Shown here one piece after another: positions 44,398 through 53,423 of a stretch of 59,113 nucleotides of DNA. Below the pieces are notes generated by a model. It was not told the origin of the DNA. It did no database searches and saw only the letters and a program-made list of their open reading frames with translations. The DNA comes from CAYXZO01 sp964469505 (GTDB taxonomy: Bacteria; Fidelibacterota; UBA8477; JABMPR01): contig CAYXZO010000005.1 of the NCBI GenBank assembly GCA_964469505.1, positions 1-59,113 on the forward strand. The letters are read 5' to 3'. How positions within the stretch are numbered: the stretch's first letter is position 1; each line of letters begins with the position of its first letter. The translations under genes and the position numbers were made by a program.

Positions 44398-46620
44398 GTG
44401 GCTAAAGACATTTTCGGCAACCACAAAGTAAATACCGCCATCATCATCGTATTGGCTTTTATGTTTGTCTCAGTCATCTATTTCCCCGATCGAATTTGGA
44501 GACATGAGCGGGAGCTTCGGGATATTGCCCGTTTCAGGATGGAGGCCATCAATCAAGGGGAAAAACTGTTCTATATCTTGACCGAGGAATACACCACTAG
44601 GCCAGATATCCTGTTCCATGTAGTAAACGCTTCCCGCGATAGTGCCCTGGAGAGACTCGGCGATTCCAATGCAACATTCCCAGAGACTCTGCGGTACGTC
44701 TTTCCAGGTAAACAGCTTACCATTAAATACACTCCTGAGTACCGTCAGAAATATGTCGAAGAACACGTAGCCTTATTCAAGAAACTAAAACCCAATCATT
44801 ATTTCCCACCAGAACAGGCCAAAGCCTTCATCGAAACAGTGAAGGTGTACTTCGATCGGGGCAATTTCGTAGGCGAACAATCCGTGCGGCTTGGGAAAGA
44901 CAGTCTGAGATTTACTGTCCCCGACAAGTATGACATCCTTTATCAGAACGGCAAATTTAGGATGTTTAACGTACTCACCGGTAGTGCTACTGAAGATCCT
45001 GGGTTCGCTAATCCATTGGTTAATGCGGTCCTGGATTCCCTGGAACGCAATCCGGATTTAAGTGGAGAGGTCGTATTTACCGGATTGTACCATGAGCCGA
45101 TAACCTTTTCATATACTGTTCCCGACAATTTCTCGCAGCTACTGGAACGCTCTAAAACCCAGCTTAAAAAATTCTTTAAAATCGATCCTCTGGACTCTCT
45201 GGCATACGGTGACACTCTTTACAGCATAGCTCTGGAGAAGTTTTTCACTTTCGACTCCATTCCGGAGCAATTCGAGATTACTTACCGGGATACCACCGGG
45301 GATACTGTGATCGTGAATGTCCCGGTTGATATGGAAGGGATGCAGGACGGTCTTGATAAACGGCGTAACACTCTTTATAAAGCACTCTCCGGTGGCTATC
45401 GCGAGCCCAATCCCATTATCGCTCAGAAAATCATCGATGCCGTCAAGGACTCTTTGGCCAGCGATTCGGTGTTTATCGGCACTCATAAGATTACCCTAGA
45501 CTTGTCTGAAATTCCCTTCAAAATCAGAATTGACCGTACCATTCCGCTGAACCAAATCCAGATCAATAAGGATATGTACACCCGTCTGGAACCGTGGAAG
45601 ATTGGAGTAAATCTGGATTCGGTAGCTGTGGAAGCCGTGGAGTATGTGGCTGATACATTGATGAAGAGCAGGGATTTCAAAGATTGGCAAATCTATGCTG
45701 CTGAAGGGGATTCCCTTAATTTGTTCATCCCCGAAGACTTCCTGAGAATGTACGATGACATGAATCTGCGTTTGTATAAGGCCCTAACCGGTGAATACAC
45801 CAACATTCACGACTATGCATACAATGTGATTCGTAAAGTTGAAGCTTTAGCACAGCAGGACTCCGGTTCTTATTTCGGTGAACATGTGTTAGATATTCCC
45901 GCTGATACGATCGTGGCGCGGGTTGGCTCCGACTATCCGGAAATATATGACTCTACCTTCGTGGTTTATAAAGATACGGTGGTCCAACTTCCCGATAGTA
46001 GTTTTTACGGTGTTTGGTTCCGGCTGCAGAGATATGCCGTACCGGTAGAACAGCCAGACACTCTGCCCTTCGTAAAAGCTGTTGACGGCCAGTTGTATTA
46101 CAATTTCCATCAAGCTGACTCCACCCAGGATTTCATGGTGTTTGAGTTGCGGGATAAACGACACGAAAAGGCCTTCTGGGGGGACAATCGTTATCTGGTG
46201 AGCTTCAACAACGACAGCACTCTGGATGCGGTTTTCCTCTTGATCAGTGACACCACCGGAGCTGATTCCGCCTTGCAAGCTAGTTGGAAACCCTTCACCG
46301 TCGTTTCACCTGAATTCGTGGTGGGGCCGGAAGAAAAGAGTCTGATTATGGCCAAAGACTCTTTCTACGCCTGGGTTGACACAGTTGTAGCTTTAAAGTA
46401 CCGTAAAATTCAGATTAAAAAGCCGTACAAGTTCGCTAATGAACTCAAATACTGTCCTGTGACCGGTTTACCCTTTAGAATTACTGTTAGGTACATGGTC
46501 AACCTGCGGATTGAATCGCCCATCGAGGAGAAAGTCACTTTCAGACGCTATCTGTTCTTCACGGAAGTCGATACCAACCACGGCTATATCCAGGACGGTG
46601 AGCCTAGCTGGTCCAAGTGA
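44398..46620 (+). CDS. Membrane-anchored protein with about 135-residue internal repeats
   Basis: 740 residues from GTG 44398 with GGGAGGT just upstream. One membrane helix near 10-29 (VNTAIIIVLAFMFVSVIYFP), then a helix (about 35-65) with a pattern recalling pilin-like N termini (ARFRMEAINQGEKLFYILTEEYT). A repeat is visible: D-(S/T)-(L/V)-x-x-x-(V/I)-P about 20 residues before (L/F)-(Y/N)-(K/V)-x-L-(T/S)-G, at 168-195, 302-331 and 438-465; a weaker L-F-Y-I-L-T-E at 57-63. The spacing is 134-136. No catalytic motif. Not recognised. It lies between a ComEA-like and a PilM-like gene, so a role in a pilus or secretion complex is possible. Confidence 0.7.
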   Translation: MAKDIFGNHKVNTAIIIVLAFMFVSVIYFPDRIWRHERELRDIARFRMEAINQGEKLFYILTEEYTTRPDILFHVVNASRDSALERLGDSNATFPETLRYVFPGKQLTIKYTPEYRQKYVEEHVALFKKLKPNHYFPPEQAKAFIETVKVYFDRGNFVGEQSVRLGKDSLRFTVPDKYDILYQNGKFRMFNVLTGSATEDPGFANPLVNAVLDSLERNPDLSGEVVFTGLYHEPITFSYTVPDNFSQLLERSKTQLKKFFKIDPLDSLAYGDTLYSIALEKFFTFDSIPEQFEITYRDTTGDTVIVNVPVDMEGMQDGLDKRRNTLYKALSGGYREPNPIIAQKIIDAVKDSLASDSVFIGTHKITLDLSEIPFKIRIDRTIPLNQIQINKDMYTRLEPWKIGVNLDSVAVEAVEYVADTLMKSRDFKDWQIYAAEGDSLNLFIPEDFLRMYDDMNLRLYKALTGEYTNIHDYAYNVIRKVEALAQQDSGSYFGEHVLDIPADTIVARVGSDYPEIYDSTFVVYKDTVVQLPDSSFYGVWFRLQRYAVPVEQPDTLPFVKAVDGQLYYNFHQADSTQDFMVFELRDKRHEKAFWGDNRYLVSFNNDSTLDAVFLLISDTTGADSALQASWKPFTVVSPEFVVGPEEKSLIMAKDSFYAWVDTVVALKYRKIQIKKPYKFANELKYCPVTGLPFRITVRYMVNLRIESPIEEKVTFRRYLFFTEVDTNHGYIQDGEPSWSK

Positions 46621-46641
46621 GGACCGGCCCGACGGACAATC

Positions 46642-47583
46642 ATGCTGGGAATTGCCGTCGACAACCAAGCATTGCACTATGCCCAGTTAGTGGACACCGG
46701 CGGGATAACTTCCATTGAAAGTGTTGGTTCGCTCGCACTGACAATTCCCACGGAAGCCTTTCTCACCGCTCCGCTACCGGCTTCATTCACCCATACCTTG
46801 GTCCAGCTTCGGGAAAAACTGGAGTTTCCCGATCGGCGGGTAATCTGCGTACTCCCCATGAGATGGGTGCCCCATTGTTTTCAACGAATGGATAAAGAAT
46901 TACCCGAATCCGATTGGCAGAAATTTTTGGACTGGCAAGGCGGCACCATCATGGAGGTGAATCCCCGTGAATATCGGTTGATACACCAGGAACTTGAGTT
47001 GGACAACGCCACCGACGTAAGGTATTTCATAAGTGTGGCATTGCCCGTAAAACTGCACATCAAACTGAAAAATGCTTTCGAGCAAGCCGATTGGAATCTG
47101 GAAAAACTCATTCTGGAATCGGAGGCGCTTGGTAACTATTTGTTACTGGATTCCATCGAGGCTGAAAGTCAGGATCTCACGGGGCTCTTCAGAACCCGTA
47201 ACCCCCAGGAAGGTCAATTTCTTCTTTTTAAAAACCAAGAATGGGTGGGGGAGACCTACTTGTTTCGTGACGCCGAAGAAACCTGGCGCACTGAGGTTGT
47301 CTGGACGGCCGTGAACGACACCTTCGCCATAGTCGATGAAGTGCGTGATGCCCTTAATGGCTTACCATCCACCCAGGACTCCCCATTTTTAAACTGGTAT
47401 TACCTGTGTCAAGCGGACGATATGCCTGAGTGGCGTGAAAATCTGGAACATTTGGGGGTGGGCCGACCGCTCTTCATGGAAGATTTATTTACGCTCAGAG
47501 ATATGCCGGAGGAAAAGCTCTCTACCTTGGCCGGCGCCATGGGAGCCTTAATTCCTTTATTGCCGTTAAATCATGCGGATTAA
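46642..47583 (+). CDS. PilM/GspL-like actin-fold protein (tentative)
   Basis: 313 residues, mostly soluble. The start (MLGIAVDNQALHYAQLVDTG) resembles the first strands of the PilM/GspL actin-like fold, and the following strand/helix order (RVICVLPMRWVPHCFQRM) suits it. Later parts contain LILESEALGNYLLL, a helix typical of PilM. No ATP-binding residues can be stated with certainty. The next gene starts like PilN and overlaps it by 11 bases, as pilM-pilN do. I find no PilO, PilQ, PilB or PilC here, so a full pilus is not shown. Confidence 0.6.
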   Translation: MLGIAVDNQALHYAQLVDTGGITSIESVGSLALTIPTEAFLTAPLPASFTHTLVQLREKLEFPDRRVICVLPMRWVPHCFQRMDKELPESDWQKFLDWQGGTIMEVNPREYRLIHQELELDNATDVRYFISVALPVKLHIKLKNAFEQADWNLEKLILESEALGNYLLLDSIEAESQDLTGLFRTRNPQEGQFLLFKNQEWVGETYLFRDAEETWRTEVVWTAVNDTFAIVDEVRDALNGLPSTQDSPFLNWYYLCQADDMPEWRENLEHLGVGRPLFMEDLFTLRDMPEEKLSTLAGAMGALIPLLPLNHAD

Positions 47584-48595
47584 CCTACTCACCGATAAGG
47601 GTGTTCTGGCGGCAGTCCCTTTTCAGAGGCCGGAAGCCCCGGCTCTACCTGAAATAGAACCGATACCTTCAACAAAACCATCGGTAGCACCCCCTACCAA
47701 AGCGATTCCCTGGCGACTGGTAGCCATAGGTTTCTCTCTGGCTGCGGTTGTATTTCTACTGGTGGGCTATGCAACGAACTGGTTCGATGGAGGGCATTTC
47801 TTTGGCTTGAATCGTCCTTCACAGGAGAGTGGAGAAATAAAGTACGCAACGATCAAACAAGTTCTCCTGGAAGACAGTTTGCGTCATGTTCTAAGAGATA
47901 GAGTGTTACCCGATTCTCTCTTCAATGCTCTATTGCCGCCGCCTTCGAGAGATACGGGATTCATGTACGCTGAGATTCTACTGGAGACCTTGGCAACGAC
48001 AAGCGGACCCGTTGAAACGCAGACCACGGCTCCTAAACCCCAGCCAGTCTACGGAGGTCCCATTTGGCAACAAGAGAATCGCGGATTGCTGCTTTTAGCA
48101 GCCCACCTGGCGCAAACAGTGGATTCTTTGCAAATCCAGGGAAAGGTTAAACTTTCCAAGAGCAGGATAGATTTGCAGTTGACGGTCCCCAATAGCCGCT
48201 CTAAAACCACCCTTGATAGTATTCTCCAGCGTTTTTCAGGGGGACGGTTTGCCTGGCGCCTTGAGGGGGAGACTCTTCGACTGAACCAACCTTTAAACTT
48301 GATTTTACCTCCTTTAGCTTCTCCCGGCTATCATGGAGGCCTTTGGACACTCCTGGATTCGCTGCTCCTGCCGTATGATCGTTGGCTGGAGGCCCTGGAA
48401 GTAGATACGGCGCGGGGAATTGCCAATAACCCGGCTCAGTTCTATTTCCGCATGTCACCCAAAACAGCCGCAGAGATGTTCCGGACTTGGGCTAACAGTC
48501 CTGCTAATTACGCTATTGACTCCCTTTATCTGGTTGTTACTGCCCGCGACCAAAGCGTGACTGTTGCACTTCATTTTCTGCAAGGAGAGCTATGA
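47573..48595 (+). CDS. PilN-like membrane protein (tentative)
   Basis: 340 residues. The first residues MRINLLTDKGVL recall PilN (which begins with an INLLP-type segment that binds PilM). A proline-rich cytoplasmic stretch, then one membrane helix near 60-78 (RLVAIGFSLAAVVFLLVGYA) and a large periplasmic part with many Ser, Leu and Asp, follow. The C-terminal part (KVKLSKSRIDLQLTVPN and YLVVTARDQSVTVALHF) has the alternating strands expected of PilN/PilO ferredoxin-like domains. It overlaps the PilM-like gene and rsmD (ATGA). Confidence 0.6.
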   Translation: MRINLLTDKGVLAAVPFQRPEAPALPEIEPIPSTKPSVAPPTKAIPWRLVAIGFSLAAVVFLLVGYATNWFDGGHFFGLNRPSQESGEIKYATIKQVLLEDSLRHVLRDRVLPDSLFNALLPPPSRDTGFMYAEILLETLATTSGPVETQTTAPKPQPVYGGPIWQQENRGLLLLAAHLAQTVDSLQIQGKVKLSKSRIDLQLTVPNSRSKTTLDSILQRFSGGRFAWRLEGETLRLNQPLNLILPPLASPGYHGGLWTLLDSLLLPYDRWLEALEVDTARGIANNPAQFYFRMSPKTAAEMFRTWANSPANYAIDSLYLVVTARDQSVTVALHFLQGEL

Positions 48596-49140
48596 GTACT
48601 TTCACCGGTGGCAAATGGCATGGTCAACCTCTGCCTTCAGTAGGCAAATTGCGCTTACGTCCCACCAGTAGTCGTGTTCGGAGAGTTCTTTTTGATAGCT
48701 TGGGGGCAGTAGATGGATTTCGGGTTTTGGATCTTTATAGCGGTACCGGCGCCTTGGGGTTCGAGGCCTTAAGTCGGGGCGCCGCCAGTGTGGTCTCCAT
48801 CGATAAATCCTCCAAGGCGATTCTGAAACAGAAACAATGGGCGGAGCAGCATCTACCTGCGGCAGCATACAAAGGGTATGCGGCTTCCCTTCCGGGGGCT
48901 TTGAAGCGCCTCAGTGGGGGTTTTGAGCTGATTATGGCTGATCCTCCGTATTCACAACCACTAAAGAGCGATATGTTAATGTCCCTAGTAGAACTGCTGG
49001 CACCGGAGGGTTGGTTGGTTTATGAAACTGATGTTCACCTCAAAGAAATACCGCAGGCTGAAGGATTAACGCTGGCACGGGATAAAAAGGTGGGGGAGAC
49101 ACGCCTATTGTTTTATCGTAACCAGGGAGTGGGATCATGA
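48592..49140 (+). CDS. rsmD: 16S rRNA (guanine966-N2)-methyltransferase RsmD
   Basis: 182 residues. Contains GGKWHGQPL (nucleic-acid-binding turn), RPTSSRVRRVLFDSL, the SAM motif VLDLYSGTGALGFEALSRGA and the catalytic MADPPYSQPL (DPPY). Methylates G966 of 16S rRNA in the assembled 30S head. It precedes coaD, a widespread gene pair (rsmD-coaD), and overlaps it by ATGA. Confidence 0.96.
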   Translation: MSTFTGGKWHGQPLPSVGKLRLRPTSSRVRRVLFDSLGAVDGFRVLDLYSGTGALGFEALSRGAASVVSIDKSSKAILKQKQWAEQHLPAAAYKGYAASLPGALKRLSGGFELIMADPPYSQPLKSDMLMSLVELLAPEGWLVYETDVHLKEIPQAEGLTLARDKKVGETRLLFYRNQGVGS

Positions 49141-49613
49141 AAGCTATTTATCCCGGTACTTTCGATCCGATCACTTTGGGCCATATAGATGTAATCGAAC
49201 GGGCAACTTCAATTTTCGATGAAGTGATCGTGGCGGTCGGACATAACATCGGCAAGAAGCCTCTTTTTACCGTTGAAGAACGGATGGATATGATTCGAGA
49301 GACCACCAAACATATTCGCGGTGTTTCGGTGGATTATTTCGACGGCCTGATTGTGGATTATGCCCGTTCCGTAGGAGCTAAAGTGATGATTCGCGGCCTG
49401 CGAGCTATTTCAGATTTCGAGTTCGAATTCCAGATGGCTTTAGTGAACCGTACTCTCTATCCGGAGATGGTCCAGGTGTTTCTGATGCCCCATGAAGCAT
49501 ACACCCACCTTAATTCTACTGTGGTCCGCGAAGTCGCCAGCTTCGGCGGAGATGTCAGTCCTTTTGTGGCTCCGTATGTCGTATTGAAATTGAAGGAAAA
49601 GTTCAGTAAATGA
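49137..49613 (+). CDS. coaD: Phosphopantetheine adenylyltransferase
   Basis: 158 residues. It carries the TLGH nucleotidyltransferase motif in YPGTFDPITLGHIDVIERA, plus RGLRAISDFEFEFQMALVNR and the C-terminal STVVREVASFGGDVSPFV. It makes dephospho-CoA. Length is typical. Overlaps rsmD and pta by ATGA on both sides, so the three are translationally coupled. Confidence 0.97.
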   Translation: MKAIYPGTFDPITLGHIDVIERATSIFDEVIVAVGHNIGKKPLFTVEERMDMIRETTKHIRGVSVDYFDGLIVDYARSVGAKVMIRGLRAISDFEFEFQMALVNRTLYPEMVQVFLMPHEAYTHLNSTVVREVASFGGDVSPFVAPYVVLKLKEKFSK

Positions 49614-50596
49614 ACTTTTTAGAACGACTTCAACGACGAGCTGCGGCCTTAAAAAAACATGTGGTTCTTCCCGAAGGAGATGATCCCCGGGTGGTAAAAG
49701 CAGCCCGGGAATTGGTGGATCGCGGAATTTGCCAGGTGACGCTCATTGGTGAGCCCACCACCGTGGGGGCTGCAGCCAATGAAGCCAATGTAAGTCTGGA
49801 TGGAATTCAGCGCCTATCGCCTCGAGAAGATCCTGATTTTTCAAGTCTGGCAGCAAGTTATCATCAATTGCGCCAGGCCAAAGGTGTAAGTCGCCAGACT
49901 GCAGAACAGGAATTGCGGGATCCCGTGTTTTATGCCGCTATGCTGGTGCGGGAAGGTTATATGGACGCGGTAGTAGCGGGAGCGGCCCACGCCACCGCCC
50001 ATGTTCTAAGGGCTGGCTTACGTACCATTGGCGTCAGGGAAGGTTTTTCGGTGGTTTCATCTTGTTTTTTAATGATCAGCCCAGACCATGAACACATTCT
50101 GGGCTATGGGGACTGTGGCGTGATTCCCCGACCCACGCCCCACCAGCTGGCGGATATTGCGTTGAGTACTGCTGATACTTTTCAGTTACTTGCGGAGCGC
50201 CCCCCAAAAGTTGCTTTCCTGAGTTTTTCCACCAAAGGAAGTGCGGAACATGAAGAAATTGAAAGAGTTAGAGAAGCGGTGAAGTTGACTATGAAACGAG
50301 CGCCGCACCTGCCAGTGGATGGAGAGTTGCAAGCTGATGCGGCTTTGGTGCCTTCCGTAGGTCGGAAGAAAGCACCGAACAGTCCGGTAGCAGGTCATGC
50401 TAACATATTGATATTTCCTGATTTAAATGCCGGTAATATTGCTTATAAAATCACCGAGCGGCTGGCTGGCTTTACGGCTCTGGGACCACTATTGCAGGGG
50501 ATGGCCAAACCAATGCATGATTTGTCCCGAGGATGTAAAGCCGAGGATATTGTGAATGTAGCGGCGATTGCGTGTATTCAAGCAGATTCATTCTAA
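49610..50596 (+). CDS. pta: Phosphate acetyltransferase (single-domain)
   Basis: 328 residues, the compact Pta without the N-terminal regulatory half. Blocks seen are HVVLPEGDDPRVVKAARELV, AMLVREGYMDAVVAGAAHAT, VSSCFLMI, FLSFSTKGSAEHEEIERV, DGELQADAALVPSVGRKKAPNSP-type block and AGHANILIFPDLNAGNIAYKI. It converts acetyl-CoA and phosphate to acetyl phosphate. No ackA is in the window. The gene directly follows coaD. Confidence 0.96.
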   Translation: MNFLERLQRRAAALKKHVVLPEGDDPRVVKAARELVDRGICQVTLIGEPTTVGAAANEANVSLDGIQRLSPREDPDFSSLAASYHQLRQAKGVSRQTAEQELRDPVFYAAMLVREGYMDAVVAGAAHATAHVLRAGLRTIGVREGFSVVSSCFLMISPDHEHILGYGDCGVIPRPTPHQLADIALSTADTFQLLAERPPKVAFLSFSTKGSAEHEEIERVREAVKLTMKRAPHLPVDGELQADAALVPSVGRKKAPNSPVAGHANILIFPDLNAGNIAYKITERLAGFTALGPLLQGMAKPMHDLSRGCKAEDIVNVAAIACIQADSF

Positions 50597-50626
50597 TGTG
50601 TTCGAAGGTAGAAGGAGGATTAAGCC

Positions 50627-50926
50627 ATGCCCATTTACGAATACAACTGTGAAAAATGTGGAAATTTCGAAGTATTTCAGCATATGTCCGATGACCCGTT
50701 GACTAATTGCCCACAGTGTAACAGCCCTGTCCGTCGTTTGATCTCCGGTGGAGTGGGATTGATTTTCAAGGGTTCAGGTTTTTATATCACAGATTACAAG
50801 CGTAATGGTAACGGCGGTTCCAATGGCCAGAAGAGCAGTACTAAAAAGGAAACGACAACGGCAAGCTCCAATTCCAAGGCCACGACCGGGGAATCGTCAG
50901 GGGGAACCACAAAAGCTAAGGAGTAG
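50627..50926 (+). CDS. FmdB-family zinc-ribbon protein
   Basis: 99 residues. The N-terminal zinc ribbon (MPIYEYNCEKCG, then CPQCNSPVRRLISGG) is the FmdB/CxxC_CxxC signature, followed by IFKGSGFYITDY; the tail is a low-complexity Ser/Thr/Lys/Gly stretch. A GAAGGAGG Shine-Dalgarno precedes it. The function of the family is unclear; some members regulate amidase or methanol genes. It lies between pta and icd. Confidence 0.88.
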   Translation: MPIYEYNCEKCGNFEVFQHMSDDPLTNCPQCNSPVRRLISGGVGLIFKGSGFYITDYKRNGNGGSNGQKSSTKKETTTASSNSKATTGESSGGTTKAKE

Positions 50927-50928
50927 TT

Positions 50929-52320
50929 ATGTTCAAGAATTTACAACCACCTACTGATGGTGAAAAAATCCGCAAGGCAGGTGGCGAGTTACAAGTCCCG
51001 GACAAACCGGTTATCCCTTTTATCGAAGGTGATGGGACCGGGCCGGATATCTGGCGCGCCACCCGTAGAGTTCTCGAAGCGGCGGTCGAAAAGGCTTATG
51101 GTGGTAAGCGTAGTATCATCTGGTTTGAGGTTTACGCTGGTGAAAAGGCTTTCCGCAAGTTTGGGGAATGGCTACCGCAGGATACCGTGCAAGCCTTCCG
51201 GGAATATCTAATAGGCATCAAGGGACCGTTGACAACCCCGGTTGGGGGCGGCATCCGTTCTTTGAATGTCGCCCTACGTCAAACTCTGGATTTATACGTG
51301 TGCTTGCGTCCCGTAAAGTATTATGATGGAGTTCCTTCGCCTGTTAAGCACCCCGAATACGTGGATATGGTGATTTTCCGTGAAAATACGGAAGATATTT
51401 ATGCTGGTATAGAGTGGGCGGAGGGCACGCCGGAGGTAAAGAAAGTCATCCGTTTCCTCCAGGAGGAAATGGGGGTTAAAAAGATTCGTTTCCCCGAAAC
51501 CTCTGGTATCGGCATCAAACCGGTTTCGCGGGAGGGTACCGAACGACTGGTCAAGGCGGCCATCGAGTATGCTTTGAAGTACGGTCGCAAGTCGGTGACC
51601 ATGGTTCACAAAGGCAATATCATGAAATTCACTGAAGGCGCCTTCAAGAATTGGGGATACGCTGCAGCTACTCGCGACTATCGCGATAAAGTTGTTACCC
51701 AGCGGGAAGCCTGGATTCTAGACAATCGCGAGCGTTATCCCAATGCCAGCATCGAAGACATCGCCAAGATGATTGAACCAGGCTATGGTATGATGATTCC
51801 CGACAAGCAAGCCGAAATCCGCCGGGAAGTGGAAGAAGGGCTGAAGTTGTGGCCTACCCACGGCGATGGAAAATGGAAAGATAAACTTTTGATTCGGGAT
51901 ACTATTGCCGACATAACCTTGCAGCAAATACTCACCAGAGCCAAGGAATTCGATGTCATTGCAACCTTGAACCTTAACGGTGATTATTTGTCCGATGCCC
52001 TGGCGGCGCAGGTGGGTGGTATCGGCATTGCTCCCGGAGCTAACATCAACTATGAGTCCGGCCACGCCATCTTTGAAGCAACCCACGGCACTGCACCGAA
52101 ATATGCCAATCTGGACAAGGTTAATCCTGGCTCACTGGTACTGTCCGGAGCCTTGATGCTCGAGTACATGGGGTGGACGGAAGCTTCGGAGCTGATCCAT
52201 AAGGCTATGAGCAAAACTATTGCGGCCAAAACCGTGACATACGATTTTCACCGTCTCATGGAAGGTGCTGCCCTGTTGAAATGCTCCGAATTCGGAGATG
52301 CACTAATCGCCAATATGTAA
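50929..52320 (+). CDS. icd: Isocitrate dehydrogenase (NADP+)
   Basis: 463 residues, type I dimeric enzyme of the TCA cycle. The substrate loop PLTTPVGGGIRSLNVALRQ contains the Ser phosphorylated in E. coli. NADP-specific residues are retained: Lys-Tyr in HGTAPKYAN, the Val in KVNPGS, and the Tyr/Arg of YDFHR. About 45 residues longer than the E. coli enzyme, mainly from an insertion around REAWILDNRERYPNASIEDI. Two bases after the fmdB-like stop. A strong terminator follows. Confidence 0.97.
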   Translation: MFKNLQPPTDGEKIRKAGGELQVPDKPVIPFIEGDGTGPDIWRATRRVLEAAVEKAYGGKRSIIWFEVYAGEKAFRKFGEWLPQDTVQAFREYLIGIKGPLTTPVGGGIRSLNVALRQTLDLYVCLRPVKYYDGVPSPVKHPEYVDMVIFRENTEDIYAGIEWAEGTPEVKKVIRFLQEEMGVKKIRFPETSGIGIKPVSREGTERLVKAAIEYALKYGRKSVTMVHKGNIMKFTEGAFKNWGYAAATRDYRDKVVTQREAWILDNRERYPNASIEDIAKMIEPGYGMMIPDKQAEIRREVEEGLKLWPTHGDGKWKDKLLIRDTIADITLQQILTRAKEFDVIATLNLNGDYLSDALAAQVGGIGIAPGANINYESGHAIFEATHGTAPKYANLDKVNPGSLVLSGALMLEYMGWTEASELIHKAMSKTIAAKTVTYDFHRLMEGAALLKCSEFGDALIANM

Positions 52321-52343
52321 AATCTGCGCTTGGAATCGGTAAC

Positions 52344-52373
52344 AAAAAGCCCCGCTTCCTGGCGGGGCTTTTT
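52344..52373 (+). terminator. Bidirectional terminator between icd and the EEP gene
   Basis: AAAAAGCCCCGC (52344-52355) pairs with GCGGGGCTTTTT (52362-52373) around TTCCTG; seven GC pairs plus A/T tracts on both sides serve both converging genes. Confidence 0.95.
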
Positions 52374-52395
52374 GTTATTCTCGACAACACTTAAA

Positions 52396-53421
52396 TCAAT
52401 AATGCCAAGCTATCTTACAGAACACCATCAGATGGTCAGAGTACCCCCCCAAATAATTGCCGCCGGCATACATCCGAAAGGGCCACCCCTTGAAACGTCC
52501 GCTGGTTTGGAGAAGATACGGGCGTAGAAACTGATGAGTTGAATTAGTCACCCAGGAAAAACCCTTATCATCCAGCATGCCTTTGGAGATGATGATCTGA
52601 TCGATGACCACCCATTGGCCGCGGTGCATGTAGGTCCCGGCATCAGGATTCAGATGGAGCGGCCAGGTAGTGTTGTACAGATCCAGGCTCAGCATTTTAT
52701 TATAGCTAGGTCGCGCCCCTAATACCTTCAGAACCGATGCATTGTCGGGATGGTCATTAAGATCGCCCACGATGAGAATATCAGCTGCCGGGTGGGTCTG
52801 CAGAATCACGTTAATACGGGCCCGTAAAACTGCGGCTGCTTTACGACGTTTGGGGTCCGTTTCTTTGGTTCCACCCCAACGGGAGGGCCAGTGGTTGACG
52901 AACACATAAAGTCTGGGGGCGTCCGGTGCATTGCGACGTTCTATGGGGATCAGTACCGCTTCCACGATTTCACGGGTACGATCCCCACCTGCCAGAAGAA
53001 CCGGATGGAAACGTAACTCCTTGAGATAGAATAAGGTAGAATCGTAAATCAAAGCACAATCAATGCCCCGCTCATCAGGCGAATCCCGCTCAATAACCGC
53101 ATAATTTTTCCGCTGGAGATAACCGCGGACCAGCTGCAGGAGAACGGCCTTGTTTTCAATTTCGGCCAGCCCTAAAAGATCGGGATTTACTTCGTTTATT
53201 ACCTGAGCTAAGTGTTCAAACTTGTTTCTCAGGCGTTCTTCCGTCCATTGATATTTGCCGGTAGGAGTGAAGTCCTCATCGCGGGTGAGCGGTTCGTCTA
53301 CCGTATCAAACAGATTCTCGACGTTCCAGAATGCGGCCAGGTATGTCTTTTCTCCTGCATGAAGGGTGATGGACAATCCCGCTAATAAAAGTGAAAGTAC
53401 CCATTTATGAACCTTACGCAT
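52396..53421 (-). CDS. Secreted endonuclease/exonuclease/phosphatase-family protein
   Basis: 341 residues. Signal peptide about 1-22 (VLSLLLAGLSITLHAGEKT). The EEP fold is clear: AAFWNVENLFDTVDEP (the first Asn), LLGLAEIENKAVLLQL (Glu), FVNHWPSRWGGT (His), VGDLNDHPDN (Asp-x-Asn) and GGYSDHLMVF (His). Metal ligands and both His are retained, so phosphodiesterase or nuclease activity outside the cytoplasm is expected, substrate unknown. It overlaps none of its neighbours; it follows the symporter gene by 2 bases, so both probably share a transcript from upstream. Confidence 0.88.
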   Translation of the reverse strand: MRKVHKWVLSLLLAGLSITLHAGEKTYLAAFWNVENLFDTVDEPLTRDEDFTPTGKYQWTEERLRNKFEHLAQVINEVNPDLLGLAEIENKAVLLQLVRGYLQRKNYAVIERDSPDERGIDCALIYDSTLFYLKELRFHPVLLAGGDRTREIVEAVLIPIERRNAPDAPRLYVFVNHWPSRWGGTKETDPKRRKAAAVLRARINVILQTHPAADILIVGDLNDHPDNASVLKVLGARPSYNKMLSLDLYNTTWPLHLNPDAGTYMHRGQWVVIDQIIISKGMLDDKGFSWVTNSTHQFLRPYLLQTSGRFKGWPFRMYAGGNYLGGYSDHLMVFCKIAWHY

Positions 53422-53423
53422 GA

